A stretch of 64,000 nt of DNA from NCBI RefSeq assembly GCF_021412625.1, contig NZ_JAKCFI010000003.1, forward strand, positions 186,001-250,000. Direction: 5' to 3'. The notes under the pieces are model-generated. The model made no database searches. It was not told the DNA's origin and was given only the letters and a program-made list of their open reading frames with translations. Of this stretch, positions 9,126-17,611 are shown piece after piece. This stretch comes from Myxococcus stipitatus (lineage in GTDB: Bacteria; Myxococcota; Myxococcia; Myxococcales; Myxococcaceae). Each line of letters begins with the position of its first letter. Position 1 is the stretch's first letter. A program made the translations under genes and the position numbers.

Positions 9126-9779
9126 TTACTCCTTCGCGAACACCGCGACCTGCCGCTCGGCGCCGGAGAACGGCAGCCGGTACGCGCGCGCGGAGACGAC
9201 GCGCAGCTGGCGCTCGGCTGCTCGCGCCGCCAGCTCCGCGTCCGTCTGCGACTTGCCGAGCATCGCCACCACGCGCCCACCCGGTTCCACGTAGGCCGGC
9301 GCCAACGCGAGCCAGTCCGGCAGGTCCATGAAGGCGCGGGCAATCAGCACCTCCGCGCGCGGGATGCCCTCCTTCTCCGGCTGGCCCTCCGCGCGCGCGT
9401 GCAGCCCTCGCACGCCCTGCAACCCGAGGCTCGCCGCCGCCGCCTTGATGAAGGCGACCTTCTTGCCCACCGTGTCCACCAACGTCACGCCCAACGTGGG
9501 CAGGGCAATCTTCAACGGGATGCCCGGGAAGCCCGCGCCCGCGCCCAGGTCCAGCAGCGACGCCGCGCCCGTCACCTCGGGCAGCACCGCCAGCGAGTCC
9601 AGGAAGTGCTTCTCCAGCACCTCCTCCGGCGCGGTGATGGCCGTCAGGTTCACCTTGGCGTTCCACTTCAGCAGCTCCGCCATCAGCCGCTGCAAGCGGG
9701 GCCCCACGTCCTCCCCCACCGTCACCCCCAGCGACCGGCAACCGGACGCCAGCAGATCTGCGAACCGCGTGTTATCCAC
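9126..9779 (-). CDS. rsmG: 16S rRNA (guanine527-N7)-methyltransferase RsmG (GidB)
   Basis: RsmG transfers a methyl group from S-adenosylmethionine to N7 of G527 in 16S rRNA, in the 530 loop of the 30S subunit. The sequence shows the family signature 'NLTAI' and the SAM-binding loop 'LDLGAGAGFPGIPLKI', followed by 'LVDTVGKKVAFI' and 'ARAEG'. I choose the GTG at 9779 (217 residues), because it follows GGAGGTGGAG at 5-10 bases; an in-frame ATG at 9821 would add 14 unconserved residues and has no good ribosome-binding site. mnmG lies immediately upstream on the same strand, the usual gidA-gidB order. parA-parB, which often follow gidB, do not. The GTG start codon sits inside a perfect DnaA box. 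Confidence 0.93.
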   Translation of the reverse strand: MDNTRFADLLASGCRSLGVTVGEDVGPRLQRLMAELLKWNAKVNLTAITAPEEVLEKHFLDSLAVLPEVTGAASLLDLGAGAGFPGIPLKIALPTLGVTLVDTVGKKVAFIKAAAASLGLQGVRGLHARAEGQPEKEGIPRAEVLIARAFMDLPDWLALAPAYVEPGGRVVAMLGKSQTDAELAARAAERQLRVVSARAYRLPFSGAERQVAVFAKE

Positions 9780-9864
9780 AGCGTCTCCACCTCCAGGGGT
9801 CTCGCAACCCACCGGAATCATTCAGGGGATTCTTCTCCCCAGAGTTGTCCACACGTTGTCCACA
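9772..9864. promoter_or_regulatory. Cluster of three DnaA boxes between mnmG and rsmG (candidate origin element)
   Basis: TTATCCACA, the perfect DnaA-box consensus, is at 9772-9780. Two one-mismatch boxes TTGTCCACA occur in the same orientation at 9845-9853 and 9856-9864, the latter two 11 bases apart (about one helical turn). A weaker TCATCCACC is at about 9878. The rpmH-dnaA intergenic region at 31 kb, the other classical origin location, contains no comparable box. The sites could be part of oriC or a DnaA control region for rsmG; the sequence alone does not decide. Confidence 0.6.
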
Positions 9865-9888
9865 ACCCCGGTCCTGATCATCCACCGG

Positions 9889-11730
9889 CTATGAACAGCC
9901 CTCCGGCTGCCCCGCACCGCGCTTGAGCGCGACCAGGAGGAGGGACACGGCGGCCGGCGTCAGGCCTGGAATCCGCCGGGCCTGCCCCACGGTGGAGGGC
10001 CGGTGCGCGGTCAGCTTCTCCGCCGCCTCCGTGCTCAGCCCCCGCACCTCGCGGAAGAGGAAGCCTTCCGGAATCACCCAGCGGTCCGTGGACTCCGACT
10101 CGCGCGCCGCCGCCCGGGCCGCCTGGGCGATGTAGCCCTCGTACTTCACCTCCACCTCCACCTCCTCCGCCACGTCCGGCGAGACGCCGGGCCGCTCCCC
10201 TCCCCTGCCCTCCTCCAGCAGCCGCGCGTACGTCATCTCCGGCCGGCGCAGCTTCGTCGCCAGCCCCGTGCGCTTGAGCCGCGCCACCTCGTCCGTCACC
10301 GCGCGCTGGCGCGCCTCGGCCCGCTCCAGCGCCTCGCGGGGCAACAGCCCCACGCGGTGCCCGTGCCGCGCCAGCCGCAGGTCCGCGTTGCCCTCGCGCA
10401 GGCGCAGCCGGTGCTCGGAGCGGCTGGTGAACATGCGGAACGGCTCGTCCACGCCCTTGGTGACGAGGTCGTCCACCAGCACCGCGCCGTGCGCCTCGTC
10501 GCGCCCGAGCAGGAGCGGCGGCTCGCCCTTCACCTGGAGGCCCGCGTTGATGCCGGCCCACAGGCCCTGGAAGGCGGCCTCCTCGTAGCCGGACGTGCCG
10601 TTGAGCTGCCCGGCGAAGAACAGGCCCGCGACGGCCTTCGTCTCCAGCGTGGGCTTGAGCTGCGTGGGCGGCGCGTAGTCGTACTCGACGGCGTAGCCGT
10701 AGCGCACCACCTCCACCCGCTCCAGGCCGGGGATGGTGCGCAGGAAGTCGAACTGCACGTCCGCGGGCAGGCTGGTGGACAGGCCCGCCGGGTACACCAG
10801 CGGCGACGCCGGCCCTTCCGGCTCCAGGAACACCTGGTGCCGCTCGCGGTCCGCGAAGCGCACCACCTTGTCCTCGAGGGACGGGCAGTAGCGCGGCCCC
10901 CGGCCGACGATTTCGCCCTGGTACAGCGGCGAGCGGTGCAGGTTGTCGCGCAGCACCCGGTGCGTCTCCACCGTGGTGGAGGTGAGGCCACAGGTGACGG
11001 CGGGCTGACGGGGGAACGGCGTGCCGGAGGCCCACTCCTCGCGCGTGCGCCAGGAGAAGGGGCGCGGTGGGAAGTCCCCGGGCTGCGGCTCCACCGCGTC
11101 CCAGTCGATGCTGGCGCGCGCGAGCCGCGCCGGCGTGCCCGTCTTGAACCGGCCCAGCGTGAAGCCGAGCGAGCGCAGTGAGTCGGACAGGCCCTTGGCG
11201 GCCTCGTCGCCCAGCCGGCCGCCCACTTCCTTCTTCTCGCCCACGTGCATCAGCGCCTGGAGGAAGGTGCCCGTGGTGAGCAGCACCGCGGAGGCCGCCA
11301 CGTGCGTGCCGTCCCCCAGCGAGACGCCGGTGATACGGCCGCCTTCCGCGTGGAGCGTGGAGACCTCGCCCTCGCGCACGGTGAGGTTCGGCTCCGAGAA
11401 GAGGACCGACTGCATCACCGCCGCGTAGGCGTCTCGGTCGCAGAGGATGCGGGTGGCCTGCACCGCGGGGCCCTTGGAGGCGTTGAGCGTCTTGAAGTGC
11501 GTGCCCGCCAGGTCCGCCACGCGGCCCATCTGTCCGCCGAGCGCGTCCATTTCGCGGACGAGGTGGCCCTTGGCGGTGCCGCCCACGGCCGGGTTGCAGC
11601 TCATCACCGCGGAGCGCTCGCGCTTGAGGGTGATGCCCAGCGTCGCCAGGCCCATGCGCGCGCAGGCGAGCGCCGCCTCGCAGCCCGCGTGTCCCAGCCC
11701 CACCACGATGACGTCGTACCGGAGTCCCAT
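9889..11730 (-). CDS. mnmG: tRNA uridine-5-carboxymethylaminomethyl modification enzyme MnmG (GidA)
   Basis: MnmG is the FAD-dependent partner of MnmE; together they install the cmnm5 group on wobble uridine 34 of tRNAs using methylene-tetrahydrofolate and glycine or ammonia. The 613-residue protein has the full family layout: N-terminal FAD-binding 'VGLGHAGCEAA', 'NPAVGGTAKGH', the 'YCPSLEDKVVRF' motif, the second nucleotide-binding segment 'GLFFAGQLNGTSGYEEAA', and the helical C-terminal domain that docks on MnmE. Length is normal (E. coli about 630). The ATG at 11730 gives MGLRYDVIVVG, with no extra residues before the first beta strand. It is encoded 109 bases upstream of rsmG on the same strand. 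Its partner mnmE lies 14 kb away in the same window. Confidence 0.97.
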   Translation of the reverse strand: MGLRYDVIVVGLGHAGCEAALACARMGLATLGITLKRERSAVMSCNPAVGGTAKGHLVREMDALGGQMGRVADLAGTHFKTLNASKGPAVQATRILCDRDAYAAVMQSVLFSEPNLTVREGEVSTLHAEGGRITGVSLGDGTHVAASAVLLTTGTFLQALMHVGEKKEVGGRLGDEAAKGLSDSLRSLGFTLGRFKTGTPARLARASIDWDAVEPQPGDFPPRPFSWRTREEWASGTPFPRQPAVTCGLTSTTVETHRVLRDNLHRSPLYQGEIVGRGPRYCPSLEDKVVRFADRERHQVFLEPEGPASPLVYPAGLSTSLPADVQFDFLRTIPGLERVEVVRYGYAVEYDYAPPTQLKPTLETKAVAGLFFAGQLNGTSGYEEAAFQGLWAGINAGLQVKGEPPLLLGRDEAHGAVLVDDLVTKGVDEPFRMFTSRSEHRLRLREGNADLRLARHGHRVGLLPREALERAEARQRAVTDEVARLKRTGLATKLRRPEMTYARLLEEGRGGERPGVSPDVAEEVEVEVKYEGYIAQAARAAARESESTDRWVIPEGFLFREVRGLSTEAAEKLTAHRPSTVGQARRIPGLTPAAVSLLLVALKRGAGQPEGCS

Positions 11731-12310
11731 CGCTCACGAGAGTCGCAGGGGCGGCCGGCGCCTGACCGGCGGCGGCGTGCGTCCTGGCACCCGGGCTCCC
11801 TGGCTCCGGCGTGCCGCGACTTGTGGCGTCCGTATGTCCCCGGAAGGCCGCCCTTGGCAAGCGGGGCGGAAGGTTTACGGGAGCGCGCGAGGCGGGCAGT
11901 GGGAGGGGTTGAGGAGCTGCCTGCCTCGCGCGCACCGGCCATCCTCCGGAAGGTGGGCGCCCACTCCACGTGGGCGTGCCCTCCAGCCTGGATGGCAAAT
12001 CCTGTGGGTGTCGCACACACGGAGGGCGGACCCGAACCGTGCGGTGAGGGCGCGACGGATGGACCCGAGCTCGGGATTTCCAGAGGGTCCGACGCCCTCC
12101 GTGTGCGCGACGGGTGAATGAATAGCCGAGGGGTCTGACATCCGGGCCGTCCCAGGCCGGGTCCCCCTCCCCTCCTCCCAACCCATGGGACTTGCGGGGG
12201 TTTTCGCGGGCGTTGCGGGCCAGGTGGCCGGGCGGGCACTCCAGGAGGGGGCGCACCGCGGGCGTGGAGGCTGGCCCTCCGGGGCCCGCACCGGTATCCA
12301 CTGGAGGACG
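11731..12310. other. Long intergenic region between divergent mnmG and the MFS exporter
   Basis: About 580 bases without a credible gene. It should hold the promoter of mnmG (leftward) and of the exporter (rightward). Its main structure is the large imperfect inverted repeat at 12010-12111, listed separately. AGGGGTCTGACATC at 12129-12142 recurs exactly at 25701-25714, in another intergenic region. Confidence 0.5.
12010..12111. repeat. Large inverted repeat (24-27 nt arms) with central palindrome
   Basis: The left arm at 12010-12033 reads GTCGCACACACGGAGGGC then GGACCC. The right arm at 12085-12111 is its reverse complement with one substitution and a 3-base insertion (GGGTCC, GAC, GCCCTCCGTGTGCGCGAC). 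The 51-base centre holds the 12-bp palindrome CCCGAGCTCGGG at 12064-12075. It could be a structured RNA, a palindromic mobile-repeat unit (REP/MITE-like) or a protein-binding site. No target-site duplication is evident. Confidence 0.6.
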
Positions 12311-13549
12311 ATGCCCGCCCCTTCGAAGAAGCCACCCGCGTCGGCGACCCTGTCGCTCGAGCTGCTGCTGGGCACGCTCTCCGCGTTTGCCCCGCTGTCC
12401 ATCGACATGTACCTGCCGGCGCTGCCACGCATCGCGCAGGAGTTGCAGTCATCGGCCTCGGTCATCCAGCTCACGCTCGCGTCGTGCTTCGCGGGGCTGG
12501 CGTTGGGGCAGCTGTTCACCGGGCCGCTGGTGGACCGCTTCGGTCGCACGCGCCCGCTGTACGCCGGGCTCGTCGTCTACGTGCTGGGCTCGCTGGGCTG
12601 CGCGCTGGCGCCCACGGCGACGGCGCTGGTGGTGATGCGGTTCTTCCAGGCGTTGGGGGGCGCGGTGGCGCTGGTGACGCCCCGGGCGGTGGTGCGGGAC
12701 CTGTGGTCTGGCGCGGACGCGGCGCGAACCATGTCCCGGTTGATGCTGGTGGTGGGCGTGGCGCCGGTGCTCGCGCCGCTGCTGGGTGGGCTGGTGTTGG
12801 AGCACACCGGGTGGCGCGCCATCTTCCTGGTGTTGTCTGGCATTGGCGCGGTGGCGCTCGTGGCGGCGCTGCGGGTGCTGCCGGAGACGGCGCCCGCGCA
12901 CGTGAAGGGCCACTCCATGCGCTCGAAGATGGGCGCGCTGTTGAAGGACCCGGACTTCGTGGGCCCGGCGCTCGCGTGCGGCTTCGCGTACGCGGGCATG
13001 TTCGCGTACATCGCGGGCTCGCCCTTCGTCTTCATCACGCTTCACGGGGTGAGGGAGCAGGACTTCGGCTGGTTCTTCGGCGCGAACGCGGTGGGGCTGG
13101 TGTTGATGGCGCAGCTCAACCGCAAGCTGCTGGGGATGTTCACCCTTCCTCGGCTGCTGCGTCTGGCTTTGACGCTGACGGCGCTGACGGGGCTGGGGGT
13201 CCTGGCGGTGACGTGGAGCGGGGTCGGTGGGTTGTGGGGCATCGCCGCGGCGCTGTTCCTGTTCGTGCCCACGATTGGACTGGTGGGGCCCAACTCGGCG
13301 GCCATCGCGCTGGAGCGGCACGCCGCGCACGCGGGGCTCGCGTCCGCGCTGCTGGGCTCGCTCCAGTTCGCGTCCGCGGCCGTCGCGTCGTGGGCGGTGA
13401 GCGCGCTCGAGGACGGCACCGCGCGCCCCATGGGTGGCGTGGTGGCCGTTGCCGGGGCGCTGGCGTGGCTCGCGGCCTTCCTCGGTCAGCGCGCGCGCAT
13501 GCGCGAGGAGCAGGTGTCCACGATGGAGGGTACGCCGCGCGAGGCGTGA
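12311..13549 (+). CDS. Bcr/CflA-type MFS multidrug efflux transporter
   Basis: The 412-residue product fits the 12-helix drug:H+ antiporter family of the major facilitator superfamily. The first helix carries 'DMYLPALPRIAQEL', a hallmark of the Bcr/CflA subfamily. The loop after helix 2 has 'GPLVDRFGRTRPL', the conserved GxxxDRxGRRxx motif A, and the fifth helix has the antiporter motif C region ('VLAPLLGGLVLEHTGWRAIF'). Such pumps export chloramphenicol, bicyclomycin or small peptides; the substrate cannot be told here. The ATG at 12311 follows GGAGGACG; a longer frame from 12185 would add 42 low-complexity residues in front of the first helix and is rejected. Confidence 0.9.
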   Translation: MPAPSKKPPASATLSLELLLGTLSAFAPLSIDMYLPALPRIAQELQSSASVIQLTLASCFAGLALGQLFTGPLVDRFGRTRPLYAGLVVYVLGSLGCALAPTATALVVMRFFQALGGAVALVTPRAVVRDLWSGADAARTMSRLMLVVGVAPVLAPLLGGLVLEHTGWRAIFLVLSGIGAVALVAALRVLPETAPAHVKGHSMRSKMGALLKDPDFVGPALACGFAYAGMFAYIAGSPFVFITLHGVREQDFGWFFGANAVGLVLMAQLNRKLLGMFTLPRLLRLALTLTALTGLGVLAVTWSGVGGLWGIAAALFLFVPTIGLVGPNSAAIALERHAAHAGLASALLGSLQFASAAVASWAVSALEDGTARPMGGVVAVAGALAWLAAFLGQRARMREEQVSTMEGTPREA

Positions 13550-13693
13550 GCGCGCTCGCCCGTCATCACGTCCCCGGACGATGAGTGTCCCCTCCCCCGC
13601 TGGGTCGCTGGGGAGTGGGCACGAATGTCCCGTCTGCCCGTTCCGCGACAGGCCCGAGACGCCCGAGCGGCGACCCGGGCGTCTCGCGCGGAC

Positions 13694-16600
13694 TCAGGCC
13701 CGCGCGCGAGCCTCCCTCCGCCGTCGCAGGAGCAGCGACAGGCTCACGAGGGCCGTGAGCGACAGTCCTCCCGTGGAAGAGCAACCACTGGACTCCCGGG
13801 GCTCTTCGGTGGGCGGCGGCGTTGGCCGCTCGTAGGCGGGGACCAGCACCACCGGGACGGTGACGCGGGCCCCCTCGTCGTCCCGTACCACGACGTTCAC
13901 GGTGAGGTTCGGCTGTCCCGGCGCGACCAGCCAGCTCATGGGCGCGGTCCACGTGAGCAGACCGGAGTCATTCACCGACACCCAGGGCTGGTACTCCGCC
14001 AGGAAGTAGCTCAACGCGTCCCCGCCCGGGTCCGACGCCTGGAGCTGATAGCTCATCGGCTTCGCGGCGGTCACACGTTGCTCGGGGACCGGCTCGACGC
14101 GAGGAGGCGCGTTCTCGACGGGGATGTCGAAGGACTGGTCGAAGAAGCGGCCACTCTCTGCCTCGACCCGCACGAGGCTCCGCACCGGCGCGTCCCCCTC
14201 ACCATCGTCCGCATAGAGATGCGAGACCGCGGGCTCCGACGTCACCGCGTCGAAGTGCCCGTCCATGTCGAAGTCCCAGTGGTAGCGGAGGATGGGCTCA
14301 CAGCCTTGCTGCGCGTCGACGCGCAGACTCACCGTCGCGGGCTCCGCCCAGCTCGAGGCCTCCGCTCGCACATCCCGGGTGAAGGGCCGTCCACAGGCGA
14401 CGACGGCCCCCCAGGTCTCGAGGGTCGAGGCCGTGCCCACCGCATCCACCACCTGATAGGCCACGCGACGCGGCCCCGTCTCGGTGAACGTCCGAGTGGC
14501 GGAGAACGCCGCGAGTCCTCGGGTCGAATCCCCCGTCTCGACGAGCGTCTCGGTCGTGGGGCGGAAGCTCACCCCGTCGTAGTCCCAGTCCCAACGCACG
14601 ACCCAGGGACTGCGTGAGAGGTTGTAGCGGAAGACACCGCGGAACTCGAAGGGGTGGCGGACCTCCGGCACCAGCACGGTCGGCTGGAGCACCACCGGGT
14701 ACGCGGCGGCGCCCCGGTAGTCGATGGCGGCGGTGATGATGCGGGAGGCGTTCCCCTCGGCGTCGATGATTCTCGCCGCCGGGTTCGGCACCGCGCTGGG
14801 GTCGAGATGGGGGACGTCGATGGAGTAGGCCACCTCGACCTGGGGTTCGCTCCTGGCGGGAATCTCCTCCGTGAGGTCCACGTCGAAGCGGCCGTCGAAG
14901 TCCAGGTCCCACTGCACGGTCCAGGGCCCCGCGGAACCCGGCGACCGATTCGTGGTGTAGAAGTCGATGACGAAGAGCGTCCTGTCCTTCAACCCGGAGA
15001 ACCACCGGGCATAGGCGCTCGTCGGGACCGGCAGCCGCGCGTACCGGTCGTGCATCACGAAGGAGTCCTCCCCCGGAAACACGGCGGTGACGGTCCCTTC
15101 GCCAGGGTGGACCCACCGCGCGGTGGCGATGCCATCGTTGGCGACCCGGTCTGCGCCCTGGCCGTCGTCCAGGAGCGTGAGGCTCCAGGGCTCGGCGCTC
15201 AGTTGCACCGTCACCGGACCGCCTGGCTCGCCACAGCGGATGTTCAGCGCGGAGAACGTCACGTGGTTGCCCGACTCGTTCCGGTCCATGCCGCTGTAGA
15301 CCACCTGCCCTCGTGGCTCGAGGCGCCTGACCACCGTCTGGTCCGCGCAGCTCATCGAACCCACGCCACTGGCGCCGATGGCGCGCACGCCGCGCCCCGT
15401 GACGCTCATGTTCCGCAAGCCGGGCACCGGACGTCCCCCAGCGAGCACCAGGTTGCGCAGCGTTCGCCAGTCCCGCTCGGGAGCCTGCGCGGCCAGCAGC
15501 GCCACGAGCCCCGTGACGTGGGGCGCCGCCATGGACGTCCCGTTGTAGATGGCGTACCCGCCTCCCGGCACCGTGCTCAGGATGTCCACGCCGGGCGCGA
15601 AGACATCCACCTCCTGGGCCCCGAAGTTCGAGAACGAGGCCCGCCGGTCCGAGGCATCCACCGCCCCCACGCTGATGACGTTGGGCAGCGGGAACTCCGC
15701 CGGAATCACCCGCCCCCGTATCTCATCCAGGTTCAGGCCGTCGTTGCCCGCGCCGGCCACGACGAGGATTCCCGCCTCCATGTTGCGGGCGATGGCCTTC
15801 TCCATCTCGCTCCCCGCAATCCACCCCGCCCACGAAGCGTTCGCCGCGACCACGTTCACCGCATGCTGGGCGCGCGTCTTCAGGTCCAGCAGGTAGTCGA
15901 AGCAGCGGATGGCACCGGCTTCCGTCAGGCTGCCCTGCGCGTCCTCCATCTTGCAGGCGATGAGCTTCGCGCGAGGACTCACGCCGGAGACGCCGCCGCC
16001 GGGGCCTCCTCGCGCCGCGATGATGCCGGCCACGTGCGTGCCATGGCCGTTGGTGTCCATGGGCGTCTTCGACCCCGTCTCGTCCGTCGCGTCGATGCCG
16101 TGGAGGTCGTCGACGTAGCCATTCCCATCGTCGTCGACGCCATTGCCCGCGACCTCGCCGGGGTTGGTCCACATGTTGTCCGCGAGGTCCGGGTGCGTGA
16201 AGTCCACGCCCGAGTCGAGCACCGCCACGACCGCGCCCTCCCCGTCCCCCAGCGACTCCCACGCCTCCGGCGCGTTCAGGTCCGCGTCCACGACGCCGAG
16301 CGTCTGCCCCGTGTTGTGCAACCCCCACTGCTCGCGCAAGCGCGCGGCGTCTGGCAAGGACTGGTGTGTGAAGACATGGTTGGGCCCCGCGAACGCCACG
16401 CGAGGGTCCGCCTGGAGGCGCTTCACCGCCTCCTCGACGCCCAGGCCCTCCGGGAGCCTCACGTGCTGGAGCCCGGGCGTCTTGCGGAACGAATGGAGCA
16501 CGCGCGAGCCCTTCAGCACCGCGGACACACCCCCCTGCCCCATCGCCTGGGCAGCGCCGTGGAAGCGCACCAGCACCTCGCCTTCGACATGGGTCCTGGG

Positions 16601-16735
16601 CGGCGCGCGAGGAAGCTCCGTCCGGGGTGGGACTGCGGAATCCGCAGGCTTTGCGGAATCCGCACAGCCGACCCACAGCGTGAATGCCAGGAATTGAAGG
16701 CCGTTGAACCAACCGCGATGGTGCGGATTGCGCAT
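13694..16735 (-). CDS. Subtilisin-like S8 serine protease with Ig-like/PKD-like repeats and MYXO-CTERM
   Basis: An exported protease of 1013 residues. The leader 'FLAFTLWVGCADS' ends in a possible lipobox; an I9-like propeptide follows ('VLVRFHGAA'). The catalytic triad is complete: Asp174 in 'VLDSGVDFTHPD', His231 in 'NGHGTHVAG', Ser401 in 'NGTSMAAPHVTG', with oxyanion Asn299 in 'NASWAG'. The subtilase domain runs to about residue 425. Beyond it are beta-rich modules with repeated 'WDWDYDG'/'WDFDMDG' strings resembling PKD domains, then a putative Ig-like domain ('SYQLQASDPGGDALSY') and a MYXO-CTERM tail (SSGCSSTGG, hydrophobic helix, RRRRE). The ATG at 16735 follows GAGGAAG. Probably a surface-anchored protease for prey degradation or processing of secreted proteins. 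Confidence 0.93.
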   Translation of the reverse strand: MRNPHHRGWFNGLQFLAFTLWVGCADSAKPADSAVPPRTELPRAPPRTHVEGEVLVRFHGAAQAMGQGGVSAVLKGSRVLHSFRKTPGLQHVRLPEGLGVEEAVKRLQADPRVAFAGPNHVFTHQSLPDAARLREQWGLHNTGQTLGVVDADLNAPEAWESLGDGEGAVVAVLDSGVDFTHPDLADNMWTNPGEVAGNGVDDDGNGYVDDLHGIDATDETGSKTPMDTNGHGTHVAGIIAARGGPGGGVSGVSPRAKLIACKMEDAQGSLTEAGAIRCFDYLLDLKTRAQHAVNVVAANASWAGWIAGSEMEKAIARNMEAGILVVAGAGNDGLNLDEIRGRVIPAEFPLPNVISVGAVDASDRRASFSNFGAQEVDVFAPGVDILSTVPGGGYAIYNGTSMAAPHVTGLVALLAAQAPERDWRTLRNLVLAGGRPVPGLRNMSVTGRGVRAIGASGVGSMSCADQTVVRRLEPRGQVVYSGMDRNESGNHVTFSALNIRCGEPGGPVTVQLSAEPWSLTLLDDGQGADRVANDGIATARWVHPGEGTVTAVFPGEDSFVMHDRYARLPVPTSAYARWFSGLKDRTLFVIDFYTTNRSPGSAGPWTVQWDLDFDGRFDVDLTEEIPARSEPQVEVAYSIDVPHLDPSAVPNPAARIIDAEGNASRIITAAIDYRGAAAYPVVLQPTVLVPEVRHPFEFRGVFRYNLSRSPWVVRWDWDYDGVSFRPTTETLVETGDSTRGLAAFSATRTFTETGPRRVAYQVVDAVGTASTLETWGAVVACGRPFTRDVRAEASSWAEPATVSLRVDAQQGCEPILRYHWDFDMDGHFDAVTSEPAVSHLYADDGEGDAPVRSLVRVEAESGRFFDQSFDIPVENAPPRVEPVPEQRVTAAKPMSYQLQASDPGGDALSYFLAEYQPWVSVNDSGLLTWTAPMSWLVAPGQPNLTVNVVVRDDEGARVTVPVVLVPAYERPTPPPTEEPRESSGCSSTGGLSLTALVSLSLLLRRRREARARA

Positions 16736-16978
16736 GCATCTTCCTCGGGGCGAGTCGTCCGGTCCGGCCATCCGGCGACGACTGTCTGTCAGCGATTGCG
16801 GCGCTGCCCTTTGCAAGGCAAGGTCCACCCGCGCCCCATGGAATCATGCGGGCGTCAGCGCGAAGGTACGCCATCCGTCGTCGTGCCGGGTTACGGCTCT
16901 CGTCGCCTGTCGACCATCGGTCCTCCCGCGCCGGTGGGCTCCAGCGGTTGAATCCCTTGCGGGCCTGGGTTCCTCGAC

Positions 16979-17458
16979 ATGAAGCTGGACCGCTCCGCGC
17001 TGCCCGAAGGCGTTTCGTTCGACCGGAAGGAGGGGCTCTACGCCGAGCTCGGTCCCGAAGGACAACTGCTCCACCTGGGCGTCTACCGCGATGGACAGCG
17101 CGTGGCCGACACCTGGGCCCTGCATGTCACTCCGGATGGGAGTCGGGCCTGGGTGGACAAGGCCCGCAACCAATCCTGGCCCTACTCTCTCGACGTGAAA
17201 GGAGAGGAAGACGGGGTTCCCTTCTCGCTCTCCTCCTGGGCTCGGGACTGGATGCTGCGAATCGCGCAGGGCGCCCTGCACCGGGCCCCTGAGTTCCGCT
17301 GTGGGTTCTGCGGGAAGGCTCAGAAGGAGGTCCGCAGGCTCATCGCGGGCCCCACCCTGTTCATCTGCGACGAGTGCATCGGCCTGTGCAACGACCTCCT
17401 GCGCGAAGCCGATGAGCAGGAGACACGTCGCGACAAGTCCGGGACGCCCGAGCCATGA
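16979..17458 (+). CDS. Stand-alone ClpX-type C4 zinc-finger protein
   Basis: A 159-residue protein. Residues about 100-142 match the zinc-binding dimerisation domain of ClpX: '[13 protein letters not shown]' and '[15 protein letters not shown]', giving the CxxC...CxxC set of ligands. The AAA+ ATPase domain of ClpX is absent, so this is not ClpX. The N-terminal 100 residues are a small domain ('[23 protein letters not shown]', beginning near residue 20) that I do not recognise. In ClpX this zinc domain binds substrates and adaptors, so an adaptor or decoy role for Clp proteolysis is a possible inference. No strong Shine-Dalgarno; isolated gene between convergent neighbours. Confidence 0.8.
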   Translation: MKLDRSALPEGVSFDRKEGLYAELGPEGQLLHLGVYRDGQRVADTWALHVTPDGSRAWVDKARNQSWPYSLDVKGEEDGVPFSLSSWARDWMLRIAQGALHRAPEFRCGFCGKAQKEVRRLIAGPTLFICDECIGLCNDLLREADEQETRRDKSGTPEP

Positions 17459-17517
17459 GCCGGGCGCCTCGCGGAGGCCCAGCCCGCGCGCGCGCCGCCG
17501 CGCCTCCCGGGGGCACG

Positions 17518-17556
17518 AAAAAAGCCCCGGGCGCCACACCACGCGCACCGGGGCTC
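17518..17556 (-). terminator. Rho-independent terminator of the M16 peptidase gene
   Basis: Read on the minus strand, AGCCCCGG (17555-17548) pairs with CCGGGGCT (17530-17523) around a 17-base loop and is followed directly by a run of six T (17523-17518). It is 55 bases past the stop of the leftward peptidase gene. One of the few terminators here with a real T tract. Confidence 0.8.
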
Positions 17557-17611
17557 TTCTCGACTGCCTGTGATTGCGCGCAAGGCCTCAAGCGGCCCCG
17601 CGCGTCCGCCG

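Noticed and set aside
9878-12301. 807-codon minus-strand frame overlapping mnmG
   Set aside because: Arg/Gly/Pro-rich shadow in another frame of mnmG; mnmG itself has all family motifs.
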